64,000 nucleotides of DNA from Agromyces rhizosphaerae (GCF_027925245.1 NZ_BSDP01000001.1:248001-312000), one strand, 5' to 3'. Positions 9,671-17,738 are shown, counted from the first letter of the stretch. Made by a program: numbers and translations. Notes: generated from the letters alone by a model not told the origin.

Positions 9671-10309
9671 ATGCCCGCGCGCCCGACCCCGCTCGCCCGA
9701 CCCCTCCGCCTGCTCGCCGTGACGGTCGCCACGGCGGCGATCGTCGTGGGGCTGGCCGCGTGCGCGCCCGAGGAGCCGGCCGCCTCGCCGACCCCGACCG
9801 CGGCGGAGACGACCGCGCCCACCGAGACCCCGGCGGAGACGGATGCGGCGACGCCGACCCCCACCCCCACGCCGACGGGCGAGCCGGTCGACGTCGCCTG
9901 CGACGAGCTGCTCACGCTCGACCAGATGTACGCGTTCAACCCGAACTACGGCACCGACCCCGGCTACGCGCCCACGGGTGAGCCCGCGGTCTTCGCCGCA
10001 TCGATCGGCGGGGTCGCGTGCGGCTGGCTCAACCAGTCCAGCGGCGAGACCATCGAGGTCTCGGTCGCCCGGCCGGTGGACGACACGATGGAGGAGCGCC
10101 TCAACGACGCCGTGCTCGCCGGCCAGGCCGTGCCGACCTACGGCACGCCGCCCGAGGTGGAGGGCTACTACGGGCTCGTCGCGGGCACCGGGACCGCCCA
10201 GGCGTTCGCCGACGGGTACTGGATCACCGCGTCCTCGCAGGCCTTCTTCGAGCCCGGTGACGCGCAGCCGCTGATGGAGTCGATGCTCGCCAATCTCGGC
10301 GCCGGCTGA
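9671..10309 (+). CDS. Predicted lipoprotein of unknown function
   Basis: The 212-residue protein starts with an Arg-containing n-region and a hydrophobic stretch ending in the lipobox GLAACA, with the lipidated Cys near residue 31. A Thr/Pro/Glu-rich linker (about residues 32-70) tethers a compact domain (VDVACDELLTLDQMYAFNP to the end) with a Cys pair (VACDELL and VACGWL) that could form a disulfide. It resembles small actinobacterial cell-surface lipoproteins; I cannot name a function. It diverges from argS. Confidence 0.75.
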   Translation: MPARPTPLARPLRLLAVTVATAAIVVGLAACAPEEPAASPTPTAAETTAPTETPAETDAATPTPTPTPTGEPVDVACDELLTLDQMYAFNPNYGTDPGYAPTGEPAVFAASIGGVACGWLNQSSGETIEVSVARPVDDTMEERLNDAVLAGQAVPTYGTPPEVEGYYGLVAGTGTAQAFADGYWITASSQAFFEPGDAQPLMESMLANLGAG

Positions 10310-10336
10310 GCGGTCGGACCGCCCATCCGGGGGTGG

Positions 10337-10342
10337 TAGTCT
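10337..10342 (+). promoter_or_regulatory. Candidate -10 of the tRNA-Arg gene
   Basis: TAGTCT, 10 nt before the mature tRNA 5' end, a normal spacing for a short pre-tRNA leader. No clear -35. Confidence 0.35.
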
Positions 10343-10352
10343 CTTCCGGTGC

Positions 10353-10428
10353 GCCTCCGTAGCTCAGGGGATAGAGCGCCGGTTTCCGGTACCGTAGGTC
10401 GGGGGTTCGAATCCCTCCGGGGGCACCA
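10353..10428 (+). tRNA. tRNA-Arg, anticodon CCG
   Basis: Cloverleaf read by eye: acceptor GCCTCCG pairs with CGGGGGC at 10418-10424 (one G-T pair), D arm GCTC/GAGC, anticodon loop TTCCGGT with CCG at 10386-10388, T arm GGGGG-TTCGAAT-CCCTC and an encoded CCA end. It decodes CGG. The anticodon stem has one mismatch at its base pair 27-43 (C-T). The next gene starts only a few bases downstream. Confidence 0.95.
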
Positions 10429-10433
10429 GTGGC

Positions 10434-11093
10434 GTGAGAGATCGCAGCGCGGATCGCGAGGACATGATCGCGTGGCACCTCGAGCCGCGCGGCATCCGTG
10501 ATCCTGCGGTCCTCGCCGCCATGCGCGCCGTGCCGCGCGAGGCCTTCCTGCCCGCCCGGCTCCGCGACGAGGCCTATGCCGACCACCCGCTGCCGATCGG
10601 CGACGGGCAGACCATCTCGCAGCCCTACGTCGTCGCGCTGACCGCGCAGGCGGCGCGCATCCGACCCGGCGATCGCGTGCTCGACGTCGGCACCGGCTCG
10701 GGGTACGCGGCCGCGGTGCTCGGCCGGCTCGCCGGGGAGGTGTGGAGCATCGAACGGGTGCCCGGTCTCGCCGCCGGCGCCGCCGACGCGCTCGCCGCGA
10801 CGGGCGCGTCGAACGTGCACGTCGTCACGGGCGACGGCACGCTCGGCTCACCCGAGCACGCCCCGTACGACGCGATCGTCGCCGCCGCGGCCGGACCCGA
10901 CGTGCCGCTCCCCTGGCTCGAGCAGCTCGCCGACGGCGGACGCATCGTGATGCCGCTCGAGCACGGCACCGGGGGCCAGCACCTCGTGCGGATCACGCGC
11001 TCCCCCGACGGCGAGCCGGAGATCGAACGGCTCGAGTCGGTGCGGTTCGTCCCGCTGGTGGGCGAGCACGGGTGGCACCGCGGCCGCGAGTGA
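10434..11093 (+). CDS. pcm: Protein-L-isoaspartate O-methyltransferase-like methyltransferase
   Basis: SAM-dependent methyltransferase of the PCMT family, repairing isoaspartyl residues. The 219-residue frame contains PREAFLP, IGDGQTISQPYVVA (the family substrate loop), SAM motif I VLDVGTGSGYAAAVL, and VGEHGWH at the end. The start is uncertain: GTG 10434 lies 5 nt after the tRNA CCA, ATG 10464 is the alternative (MIAWHLEPRGI), and neither has a well-placed ribosome site. Co-transcription with the tRNA is possible. Confidence 0.85.
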   Translation: MRDRSADREDMIAWHLEPRGIRDPAVLAAMRAVPREAFLPARLRDEAYADHPLPIGDGQTISQPYVVALTAQAARIRPGDRVLDVGTGSGYAAAVLGRLAGEVWSIERVPGLAAGAADALAATGASNVHVVTGDGTLGSPEHAPYDAIVAAAAGPDVPLPWLEQLADGGRIVMPLEHGTGGQHLVRITRSPDGEPEIERLESVRFVPLVGEHGWHRGRE

Positions 11094-11106
11094 GTGCACC
11101 GGGCAC

Positions 11107-11130
11107 AACGTTCCGGCGCCGACGTTCGTC
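11107..11130 (+). promoter_or_regulatory. Candidate ECF-type promoter
   Basis: AAC and CGTC are separated by 17 bp, similar to the AAC/CGT spacing of many ECF-sigma promoters. It sits about 55 bp before the ECF gene, so autoregulation is an attractive inference. Confidence 0.3.
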
Positions 11131-11184
11131 TCGTACAGTGACGGGCAGCGTGCCCGTGACCGGGCGGACGCGGCGGAGGTGACG

Positions 11185-11769
11185 ATGGCGGGCGGATGGC
11201 AGGAGGCCGTCGAGGACCTCGTCGCGCGACGCGGGGCGGCGCTCACGCGCTTCGCGGTGCTGGTCTGCGGGGACGAGGAGGACGCGGCCGACATCGTGCA
11301 GGAGTCGCTCGCCCGCGCCTGGGCCAGGCCCGGCCGCGGCGTCGACCCGCAGCGCGTCGAGGCGTACGTGCGCCGCACCATCGCGAACGCGGTGATCGAC
11401 GGGCAGCGGCGGGGCGGACGCTGGCGCCGCATCCGCCACCTCGTCGCCGAGCCGGTGGTGCACGAGTCCGACACGGATGCCTCGGACGAGCGCCTCGACC
11501 TGCTGCGACGCCTCGGCGACCTGGCGCCGCGGCAGCGCGCGTGCCTCGTGCTGCGGTACTACGAGGACCGCACGGTCGACGACATCGCCCGGGTGCTCGG
11601 CCTGCGACCGGGATCGGTGAAGCGCTACCTCTCCGACGGGCTGGATGCGCTGTTCGCCGCGCTGGACCCCGCCGCCGCGGCGGCGGGCGTGCGCCGCGCC
11701 GACCTGCGCACCGCGGCGCCGCTCGCGGGAGCCGGCGACGCGCACGGACGACGGGGGGCGGGTGCATGA
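11185..11769 (+). CDS. ECF RNA polymerase sigma factor
   Basis: The 194-residue protein has region 2 (FAVLVCGDEEDAADIVQESLARAWARP) and region 4 (LGDLAPRQRACLVLRYYEDRTVDDIARVLGLRPGSVKRYLSDG read as several motifs), resembling the SigE-like actinobacterial ECF group. Start ATG 11185 is chosen because GGAGG ends 5 nt before it. Its stop overlaps the next gene by 4 bp (ATGA), and that gene encodes a one-helix membrane protein, the usual sigma/anti-sigma arrangement. Confidence 0.88.
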   Translation: MAGGWQEAVEDLVARRGAALTRFAVLVCGDEEDAADIVQESLARAWARPGRGVDPQRVEAYVRRTIANAVIDGQRRGGRWRRIRHLVAEPVVHESDTDASDERLDLLRRLGDLAPRQRACLVLRYYEDRTVDDIARVLGLRPGSVKRYLSDGLDALFAALDPAAAAAGVRRADLRTAAPLAGAGDAHGRRGAGA

Positions 11770-12491
11770 GCCGGACGACGGGCGGCGGAGGCCGCGAGGA
11801 CCAGCTGCGCGAGGCGCTGCGGCGGGGTGCCGCGGATGCCGGTGCGCCCGCCATCGATGCCGACGCGGTCGCGGCGCGGGGCGAGGGCATCCGCCGGGCC
11901 CGGCGGCGCGGCTGGGCCGCCGGGGCGGCGGGCGTGCTCGCCGTCTCGGCGCTCGGGGGCGTCGTGTGGGCGACCCTGCCGGGTTCCGGCGACGGCACGA
12001 TCGCCGCGAGCGCGCCCGACGAGCGCGCCGAGGAGGAGTCGGCGGGCGGCGAGGACCTGCTCGCCGCGGACGAGTCCGGTGCGAGCGAGGCGGCGGTCGA
12101 CGCGTGCGGCGCGGACGCCGTCGGACCTGCGCCGGACCTCGTCGTGTCCGGTGCGCTCTCGGACGCGCTCGACTCCGACGCGCCCGTCGTGGTGGGCGAG
12201 GTCGAGCTGCGCAACGACGCCGACGCCCTGCTCGCGGGCGAGGCGGAGCTGCGCGTGGAACTGCTCGGCGCCGACGGCGAGCTGATCGCGGCGGGCGTCG
12301 CGGACGCCGCACCGCTCGACCTCGACGCCGGCGGGACCGCCTCGTTCGACATCGAGACCGTGCCGGTGCGCTGCGGAGCCGAGGCGATCGCGGCCGCAAC
12401 CGAGGTGCGCGTGCGCGTGCTCGTGCACCTCGCCGACGGGACCGCGGTGCTCGCCGCGACCGGCCCGGCCGAGCCGGTGCGCGTCGACTGA
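11766..12491 (+). CDS. Single-pass membrane protein, candidate anti-sigma partner
   Basis: 241 residues. A cytoplasmic N-terminal 55 residues (EDQLREALRRGAADA) precedes one transmembrane segment at about 56-78 (GWAAGAAGVLAVSALGGVVWATL) and an acidic extracytoplasmic domain with a Cys pair (VDACGADA and VRCGAEA). Topology and the ATGA overlap with the sigma gene suggest anti-sigma function. It lacks a zinc-type HxxxCxxC motif. No family recognised with certainty. Confidence 0.6.
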   Translation: MSRTTGGGGREDQLREALRRGAADAGAPAIDADAVAARGEGIRRARRRGWAAGAAGVLAVSALGGVVWATLPGSGDGTIAASAPDERAEEESAGGEDLLAADESGASEAAVDACGADAVGPAPDLVVSGALSDALDSDAPVVVGEVELRNDADALLAGEAELRVELLGADGELIAAGVADAAPLDLDAGGTASFDIETVPVRCGAEAIAAATEVRVRVLVHLADGTAVLAATGPAEPVRVD

Positions 12492-12560
12492 CGCGCTCGC
12501 TCGATATGCTCCACTGAGCATGCGCCGCGCGGAGGCGCGGGGATTCGGGGGGAGGCGCGC

Positions 12561-13736
12561 ATGACCGACGCGACTGCCAAGGGCACGCCGGCCTGGCTCG
12601 GCGCGGTCAACGACCGGGCCGGCCTGTCGGTGCTCCTCGAGCACGGCCCGCTCACCCGGCAGCGCATCTGCGAGCTGGTGGGCGTCTCGAAGCCCACGGC
12701 GTCGCTGATCATGCAGCGCCTCATCGCAGGCGGGTTCATCGAGGAGCGCGGCCGCGTCTCTCGCTCCGCAGGGCCGAGCGCCGTCGTGTACGCGGCGAGG
12801 CTCGATCGCAGCCTCGGCGTCGCCGTCGACCTCGACGCCCGCGAGCTGCGAGCGCGAGTGGTCGACGCCGCGGGCACCGAGCACCCGCTGGTTCGCCACG
12901 ACCTCCCGGCCGACCCGGGGGCCCGGGATGCGGTCGGCGAGTTGCGGCACGCCATCGCGGCCGCGTGCGCGGCGGCGAGCGCCGACGCGGCGGCCGTGCG
13001 GACGGTGTGCATCGGCATCCCCGGGTACGTCGACCCGGGGCGCGATGGCGCACTGTTCAGCGAGACGCTGCCCGGCTGGCCGACGACCGGGCTCCACGCC
13101 GCGCTCGAGCGAGCGCTCGACCGCGAGGTGCTGATCGAGAACGACGTCGACCTCGCCGCGCTCGCGGAGCGCGCGCTGGGCGAGCGCTCGGACGCGTTCG
13201 CGCTCCTCTGGCTCGGCAACGGAGTCGGCGCCGCCTTCGACGCCGCCGGCGAGCTGCACCGCGGGAGCTTCGGCGGCGCGGGCGAGATCGGCTTCCTGCC
13301 CGCGCCCGCGACGGCAGTGGGGATCGACCCGGACGCGCGGACCGTGCAGGACCTCGTGGGCGCCGGTGCGGTGGCGCGCCTCGCGCGCGCACACGGCCTC
13401 GAACCGGACGGCGACGCCCTCGCGGGCCTGGCGGACTCCCCCGCCCGGGACGCCGTCCTCCGCGAACTCGCGGAGCGCGTCGCGCTGGCGGCGCTGCCGG
13501 TCCTCGCGGTGCTCGACCCGGCTGCGCTCGTGCTGGGCGGGCCCACGGCGGCGGCCGGCGGCGCAGACCTGGCGGCGGCCGTGCAGGAGCGCATCCGCGC
13601 AACGAGCCGCTGGTACCCGGAGGTCGTCGCGAGCGCGGTCGTCGAGGCGCCCGTGCTCGCCGGCGCATCGGTGCTCGCCGGACGTCGCGTGCGCCGCGCG
13701 CTGCTCGACGAGGTCGCCGAGGTCGGCGAGGGCTGA
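12561..13736 (+). CDS. ROK-family transcriptional regulator
   Basis: The 391-residue protein joins an N-terminal winged HTH (LTRQRICELVGVSKPTASLI, about residues 31-50) to a ROK fold (VCIGIPGYVD, END near 193-195, GNGVGAAFD, GEIGF). The CxCGxxGCxE zinc motif and the His of GEIGH found in sugar kinases are absent (Phe here), so it is probably a sugar-responsive repressor, not a kinase. A GGGGGGAGG ribosome site precedes ATG 12561. The regulated genes are not evident from neighbours. Confidence 0.85.
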   Translation: MTDATAKGTPAWLGAVNDRAGLSVLLEHGPLTRQRICELVGVSKPTASLIMQRLIAGGFIEERGRVSRSAGPSAVVYAARLDRSLGVAVDLDARELRARVVDAAGTEHPLVRHDLPADPGARDAVGELRHAIAAACAAASADAAAVRTVCIGIPGYVDPGRDGALFSETLPGWPTTGLHAALERALDREVLIENDVDLAALAERALGERSDAFALLWLGNGVGAAFDAAGELHRGSFGGAGEIGFLPAPATAVGIDPDARTVQDLVGAGAVARLARAHGLEPDGDALAGLADSPARDAVLRELAERVALAALPVLAVLDPAALVLGGPTAAAGGADLAAAVQERIRATSRWYPEVVASAVVEAPVLAGASVLAGRRVRRALLDEVAEVGEG

Positions 13737-13766
13737 GCGCGGTGGACGGCCGTGATCGGCCGTGCC

Positions 13767-13772
13767 TAGACT
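13767..13772 (+). promoter_or_regulatory. Candidate -10 for the arginase-family transcript
   Basis: TAGACT. Transcription from about 13780 would include the whole Arg-rich leader ORF and its hairpins before the arginase-family gene. Confidence 0.35.
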
Positions 13773-13803
13773 CGCCTCAGACGAATCCGGGAAGGTGGCG
13801 ACG

Positions 13804-13854
13804 ATGTCGCGAGTACGAGCGCGTGCGGTGTCCGCACCGGTGCGGACGCGGTAG
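13804..13854 (+). CDS. Arg-rich leader peptide upstream of arginase-family gene
   Basis: A 16-codon ORF, MSRVRARAVSAPVRTR, with five Arg codons including two rare CGA codons flanking a rare GTA. GGGAAGG lies at a good distance before its ATG. The stop is 6 nt before the GTG of the arginase-family gene. Its second half overlaps alternative hairpins (13823-13847). The composition suggests translation-sensing of arginine, but the ORF is short and could arise by chance in GC-rich DNA. Confidence 0.45.
   Translation: MSRVRARAVSAPVRTR
13823..13847 (+). promoter_or_regulatory. Mutually exclusive hairpins (attenuator-like)
   Basis: Three short segments, GTGCGG (13823-13828), CCGCAC (13832-13837) and GTGCGG (13840-13845), allow the middle one to pair with either neighbour. 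The second option is part of an 18-bp perfect palindrome, GTCCGCACCGGTGCGGAC (13830-13847). This is the layout of ribosome-controlled attenuators, placed directly before the gene start. Confidence 0.4.
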
Positions 13855-13860
13855 GCGCGC

Positions 13861-14694
13861 GTGCCGGCGACCTTCCTGGTGGTGCCCCTCTGGCAGGGCT
13901 CCGTGAGCGCGCGTGCCCTGCAACTGGTCGACGGTGCGGAGGCGATCCGCGGCGACCTCCCCGCATCGGCGACGCACTGGGTCGACGTGCCGACCGGCGC
14001 GGGCGATGCGCTCGGCAGCGGGGTGAAGCGACTCACGTCGCTCGTGCACGTGCGAGAGCGGGTCGAGGAGGCCCTCCGCGAGGCCACCGGGCCCGCGATC
14101 GTCGTGGGCGGCGACTGCGGCAGCAGCATCGGGGCGATCGGGCACGCGGCGGCGACGCACGGCGACCGACTCGGGGTGCTCTGGCTCGACGCGCACGCCG
14201 ACCTGCACACGCCCGAGACCTCGCCGTCCGGGGCGTTCGGCGGGATGACGCTGCGCGCCGTGCTCGGTGAGGGCGCCGACGGCCTCGCGCTCGCACCCGA
14301 CGTCGCCGTGGCGGCCGAGCGCGTCGTGCTCGGCGGCGCACGCGACCTGGACGACGCGGAGGTCGTCGCACTCGAGGAGTCCGGCATCACGGCGGTCGGG
14401 GTCGCGGGCCTCTCACGCCCCGACGACGTGATCGACGCGTTCGCCAGGGCGGACGTCGAGCGCCTCTACGTGCATGTCGACCTCGACGTGCTCGACCCGG
14501 CGTCGTTCGGAGGCGTCGCCGATGCGGTGCCGTTCGGCGCGTCGCCCGCCGAGGTGGCGGCCCTGCTCCGGGCGGTCCTGGCCCGCTTCCCGCTCGCCGG
14601 CGCGACGGTGGCGGGGTTCGCCCCGGCGGATCCCGTCTCGGCCGGCGACGACCTGCCGACGATCCTGCGACTCATCGGGGCACTGGCCGCCTGA
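13861..14694 (+). CDS. Arginase/agmatinase-family hydrolase
   Basis: Ureohydrolase fold, 277 residues, GTG start. It has GGDCGSS at about 83-89, DAHADLH at 110-116 and HVDLDVLDP at 205-213, giving metal-ligand candidates D110, H112, D114, D207 and D209. In classical arginases the first motif is GGDHS, with the His a Mn ligand; here it is Cys86. This may change the metal or the activity, so I do not assign a substrate. An Arg-rich leader peptide precedes it, and a disulfide reductase gene follows. Confidence 0.82.
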   Translation: MPATFLVVPLWQGSVSARALQLVDGAEAIRGDLPASATHWVDVPTGAGDALGSGVKRLTSLVHVRERVEEALREATGPAIVVGGDCGSSIGAIGHAAATHGDRLGVLWLDAHADLHTPETSPSGAFGGMTLRAVLGEGADGLALAPDVAVAAERVVLGGARDLDDAEVVALEESGITAVGVAGLSRPDDVIDAFARADVERLYVHVDLDVLDPASFGGVADAVPFGASPAEVAALLRAVLARFPLAGATVAGFAPADPVSAGDDLPTILRLIGALAA

Positions 14695-14745
14695 GGCGTG
14701 TCGCGCGCAGCCCTGTCGACGACCCGCCAACCCGGGAGGAGCCGC

Positions 14746-16191
14746 ATGGAGACCACGATCACCGACGTCATCGTGATCGGCGCGGGCGCCGTCGGCGAGA
14801 ACGTGGTCGACCGTGCGATCGCGGGCGGGCTCGAGGCGATCGTGGTCGAGCACGAGCTGGTGGGCGGCGAGTGCTCGTACTGGGCCTGCGAGCCGTCGAA
14901 GACGCTGCTCCGCTCGGGCGCCGCGCTCCGGGCGGCGCAGCGCGTGCCGGGCGCTGCCGAGGCGGTCACCGGCGGGCTCGATGCCGACGCGGTGCTCGCC
15001 CGCCGCGATGCGCGGGTGGGCGACTGGGACGACACCGGCCAGATCCGCTGGCTCGACGGGATCGGCGCGACGCTCGTGCGCGGGCACGGAGTGCTCGCCG
15101 GCGAACGACGGGTACGGGTCACGGCCCCCGGGGGCGACGAGGCCCTGCTCGAGGCGCGTCACGCCGTGGTCGTCGCGACCGGCTCGACGCCGAGGCTGCC
15201 CGACATCGACGGCCTCGCGCTCGCGCGGCCGTGGACGAGCCGCGAGGCGACGAGTGCGGAGCGGGTGCCGGAGCGCCTCGCGATCATCGGCGGCGGCGTC
15301 GTCGGGTGCGAGCTCGCCGCCGCCTGGGCCTCGCTCGGGTCCGAGGTCACGCTGCTGACACGGAGCGGGATCCTGTCGAAGTTCGAGCCGTTCGCGGGCG
15401 AGCTGGTGACCGCGGGGCTCCGCTCACTGGGCGTCGACGTCCGCACCGACTGCTCGCCCGACGCCGTCCGTCGCGACGCGGTCGACGCCGTCGTGCTCGC
15501 GCTGCCCGGGGGTGCCGAGGTCGTCGCCGACGAGGTGCTCGTCGCGACCGGCCGCCGTGCGGGCTCCGAGGACGTCGGGCTCGAGACGGTCGGGCTGGCC
15601 CCCGGGGACTGGATCGACGTGGACGACACCATGCGGGTGCGCGCCGACGGGCTCGGCTGGCTCTACGCCGCCGGCGACGTGACCGGCCGCGCGCTGTTCA
15701 CCCACCAGGGCAAGTACCAGGCGCGCGCCGCGGGCGACGCGATCGCGGCACGCGCCGCGGGTGCACCGGTCGACGACGCGCCCTGGGGGGCGCACGTCGC
15801 GACGGCCGACCACGCCGCCGTGCCCCGCGTCGCGTTCACCGAGCCCGAGGCCGCCATGGTCGGCCTCACCGCGGCGGAGGCGGCGCGCCGGGGCATCCGC
15901 ACCCGTGTCGTCGACTACGACCTCGGCTGGGTCGCCGGCGCCACCGATCGCGCCGACGGGTACGAGGGCCGCGCGAACCTGGTCGTCGACGAGGACCGCC
16001 GGGTCGTCGTCGGCGCCACCTTCGTCGGGCAGGACGTCGCCGAGCTCCTGCACGCCGCGACGATCGCGGTGGTCGGCGAGGTGCCGATCGAGCGGCTCTG
16101 GCACGCGGTGCCGGCGTTCCCGACGATCAGCGAGGTGTGGCTGCGCCTGCTCGAGGGCTACGGCCGCCCCGGCCACGAGGGCGCGGCATGA
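14746..16191 (+). CDS. FAD-dependent pyridine nucleotide-disulfide oxidoreductase
   Basis: Class I flavoprotein disulfide reductase, 481 residues. It has the FAD-binding GAGAVGENV near 12-20, the redox pair CxxxxC at C43 and C48 (GGECSYWACEPSK), the NAD(P) Rossmann motif IIGGGVVGCELA, the second FAD motif LYAAGDV and a C-terminal His-Glu active-site segment (HAVPAFPTISE). So catalysis of a dithiol/disulfide substrate is expected, as in lipoamide, mercuric or mycothione reductases. The substrate cannot be chosen from sequence. ATG 14746 has GGGAGGAG before it. Confidence 0.88.
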   Translation: METTITDVIVIGAGAVGENVVDRAIAGGLEAIVVEHELVGGECSYWACEPSKTLLRSGAALRAAQRVPGAAEAVTGGLDADAVLARRDARVGDWDDTGQIRWLDGIGATLVRGHGVLAGERRVRVTAPGGDEALLEARHAVVVATGSTPRLPDIDGLALARPWTSREATSAERVPERLAIIGGGVVGCELAAAWASLGSEVTLLTRSGILSKFEPFAGELVTAGLRSLGVDVRTDCSPDAVRRDAVDAVVLALPGGAEVVADEVLVATGRRAGSEDVGLETVGLAPGDWIDVDDTMRVRADGLGWLYAAGDVTGRALFTHQGKYQARAAGDAIAARAAGAPVDDAPWGAHVATADHAAVPRVAFTEPEAAMVGLTAAEAARRGIRTRVVDYDLGWVAGATDRADGYEGRANLVVDEDRRVVVGATFVGQDVAELLHAATIAVVGEVPIERLWHAVPAFPTISEVWLRLLEGYGRPGHEGAA

Positions 16192-16586
16192 TCCGCCGCG
16201 TGCTGCTCGACTCCCCGGTCAGCCGAGCGGGTTTCTGGTACGCGCACCTCGTCGGGCTCGCCTGGGGCTTCCTCTGGAGCACCGGGCGGGTCGAGAAGGA
16301 GGGCGGCCTCATCGTCTTCCGCGGCATGCCCAAGTGGACCTTCGGTCGCGGCGGCTCGTGCGTGGGCGCCTGCTACCTCACGAACGAGAACGTCTCCGAG
16401 CCCGTGCTGCGGCACGAGCGCGTGCACGTGGCGCAGTGGCGGCGCTACGGGATGCTCTTCCCGTTCCTGTACCTGCTGTCGGGGCGCGACCCGCTCAGGA
16501 ACCGGTTCGAGATCGAGGCGGGCCTGGAGGACGGCGGCTACGTGAAGCGCCGGTGGCGGCCGGCCTCCGGCCGCACGGCGAGCTGA
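16188..16586 (+). CDS. Small HExxH-motif protein, putative metal-binding
   Basis: 132 residues, starting inside the stop of the flavoprotein gene (ATGA). It has a hydrophobic segment (AHLVGLAWGFLW, 19-30) and the motif RHERVHVAQW with H76, E77 and H80, followed by a hydrophobic stretch (FPFLYLLSG) and FEIEAG with candidate third ligand E108 or E110. That layout matches a zincin-like HExxH...E site. I recognise no named family. It is probably membrane-associated and co-expressed with the reductase. Confidence 0.65.
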   Translation: MIRRVLLDSPVSRAGFWYAHLVGLAWGFLWSTGRVEKEGGLIVFRGMPKWTFGRGGSCVGACYLTNENVSEPVLRHERVHVAQWRRYGMLFPFLYLLSGRDPLRNRFEIEAGLEDGGYVKRRWRPASGRTAS

Positions 16587-16606
16587 CGGCGCCGCCGGAT
16601 ACGGCG

Positions 16607-16646
16607 ACGGCCGGGCGGCGCCTGCGGGAGGCATCCGCCCGGCCGT
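16607..16646. terminator. Bidirectional terminator hairpin
   Basis: ACGGCCGGGCGG (16607-16618) pairs perfectly with CCGCCCGGCCGT (16635-16646), with a small inner hairpin in the 16-nt loop. It lies between convergent genes. No T-run, as usual for GC-rich actinobacteria. Confidence 0.65.
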
Positions 16647-16665
16647 GGACCGGGACGCGTCGGCG

Positions 16666-17691
16666 TCAGTCGAGCGCCGCCTGCAGCGACTCGACCAGCT
16701 CGGGCATGCCGCCCGACCAGGTCACGCTGAGCGCGGTGGGGGGCGAGACGGCCGAGACCTTCACCGGGTCGAAGACCTGCGCCACGCGGCCGGCGGCGAC
16801 CGCCGGGATCGCCTGCAGCTCGGACTTCTCGAGGAAGGCGGCGGCCTCGTCCTCGGTGCTGTGGTAGCTGACGATCACGTCGGCGTCGAGCTTGTCGAGC
16901 TCCTCGTAGCTCAGCTCGTAGTAGAAGCCGCCGTCGGAGGTGTCGAGCTCGGTCACGCTCGGGGCGATCTCGAAGCCGATGTCGGTGAGCACGTCGACGC
17001 GCGCGTCGGCGGCCGTGTAGACGTAGACGAAGCCGTCGCCGTCCCAGACGTTCGCGACCGTGGTGCCGGCGAAGTCGGGGTGCTCCTCGGCCGTGGTGGC
17101 GAAGTACTCGTCGATGCCCGCGAGCACCGCGTCGCCGTCGGCCGGGCGGCCGAGCGCCTCGGCGACGATGCGGATCTCCTCGTCCCACGGGGTGGTCCAC
17201 GGCGCGTCGGGGTAGGCGACGACCGGGGCGATCTCGTTGAGCAGGTCGTACTGCTCCTGGGTCAGGCCCGAGTACGGGGCGAGGATCAGGTCGGGCGCCG
17301 CGTCGACGAACTCCTCGTAGGGCACGGTCGCGCCGCCCTCGGCGTCGTCGAGGATCGCCGGGTGCTCGACGCCGGCCTCGTCGTAGGCCTCCTCGACCCA
17401 CGGCAGGAGCGCGTCCTCGCCGACGGTCCACGGCTGCTCGGCGACGGCGACGGGGTACACGCCGAGCGCGATGGCCGCCTCGGTCGAGCCCCAGCCCCAG
17501 GTCGCGACCCGCTCGGGAGCCTCGGCGATCTCGGTCTCGCCGAGCGCGTGGGTGAGGGTGACGGGGAACTCGCCGGTGCCGGCGGCGTCGTCCGCGGCAT
17601 CCGTGTCGTCGCCCGAGCCGGAGGCGCAGGCGGTGAGGGCGAGGGCGGTGGCGGCGATGGCCGCGACAGCGAGGGAACGTCGAAGACGCAC
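16666..17691 (-). CDS. Iron-siderophore ABC transporter substrate-binding lipoprotein
   Basis: 341 residues, GTG start with AAGGAG 5 nt upstream. Signal peptide with lipobox LTACA (Cys near 22) followed by the periplasmic-binding fold of the FepB/FhuD class (RVATWGWGSTEAAIALGV, LILAPYSGL, VDVLTDIGFEI). It would capture ferric siderophore outside the membrane and pass it to the adjacent permease pair. It is transcribed separately from the permease operon, with its own iron box at 17720-17738. Confidence 0.92.
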   Translation of the reverse strand: MRLRRSLAVAAIAATALALTACASGSGDDTDAADDAAGTGEFPVTLTHALGETEIAEAPERVATWGWGSTEAAIALGVYPVAVAEQPWTVGEDALLPWVEEAYDEAGVEHPAILDDAEGGATVPYEEFVDAAPDLILAPYSGLTQEQYDLLNEIAPVVAYPDAPWTTPWDEEIRIVAEALGRPADGDAVLAGIDEYFATTAEEHPDFAGTTVANVWDGDGFVYVYTAADARVDVLTDIGFEIAPSVTELDTSDGGFYYELSYEELDKLDADVIVSYHSTEDEAAAFLEKSELQAIPAVAAGRVAQVFDPVKVSAVSPPTALSVTWSGGMPELVESLQAALD

Positions 17692-17719
17692 TGGTGCTCC
17701 TTGCAGGATCGAAGAGATG

Positions 17720-17738
17720 TAAGGGAAGGCTAACCTAA
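17720..17738 (-). promoter_or_regulatory. Iron box (DtxR/IdeR-type operator)
   Basis: Minus strand TTAGGTTAGCCTTCCCTTA matches the 19-bp DtxR/IdeR consensus at 16 of 19 positions. It lies 29 bp before the binding-protein start, overlapping where the promoter should be, so iron-dependent repression is expected. Confidence 0.8.

Noticed and set aside
10353..10428. tRNA-Arg as an integration site
   Set aside because: No repeat of its 3' end is seen downstream and flanking genes are housekeeping.
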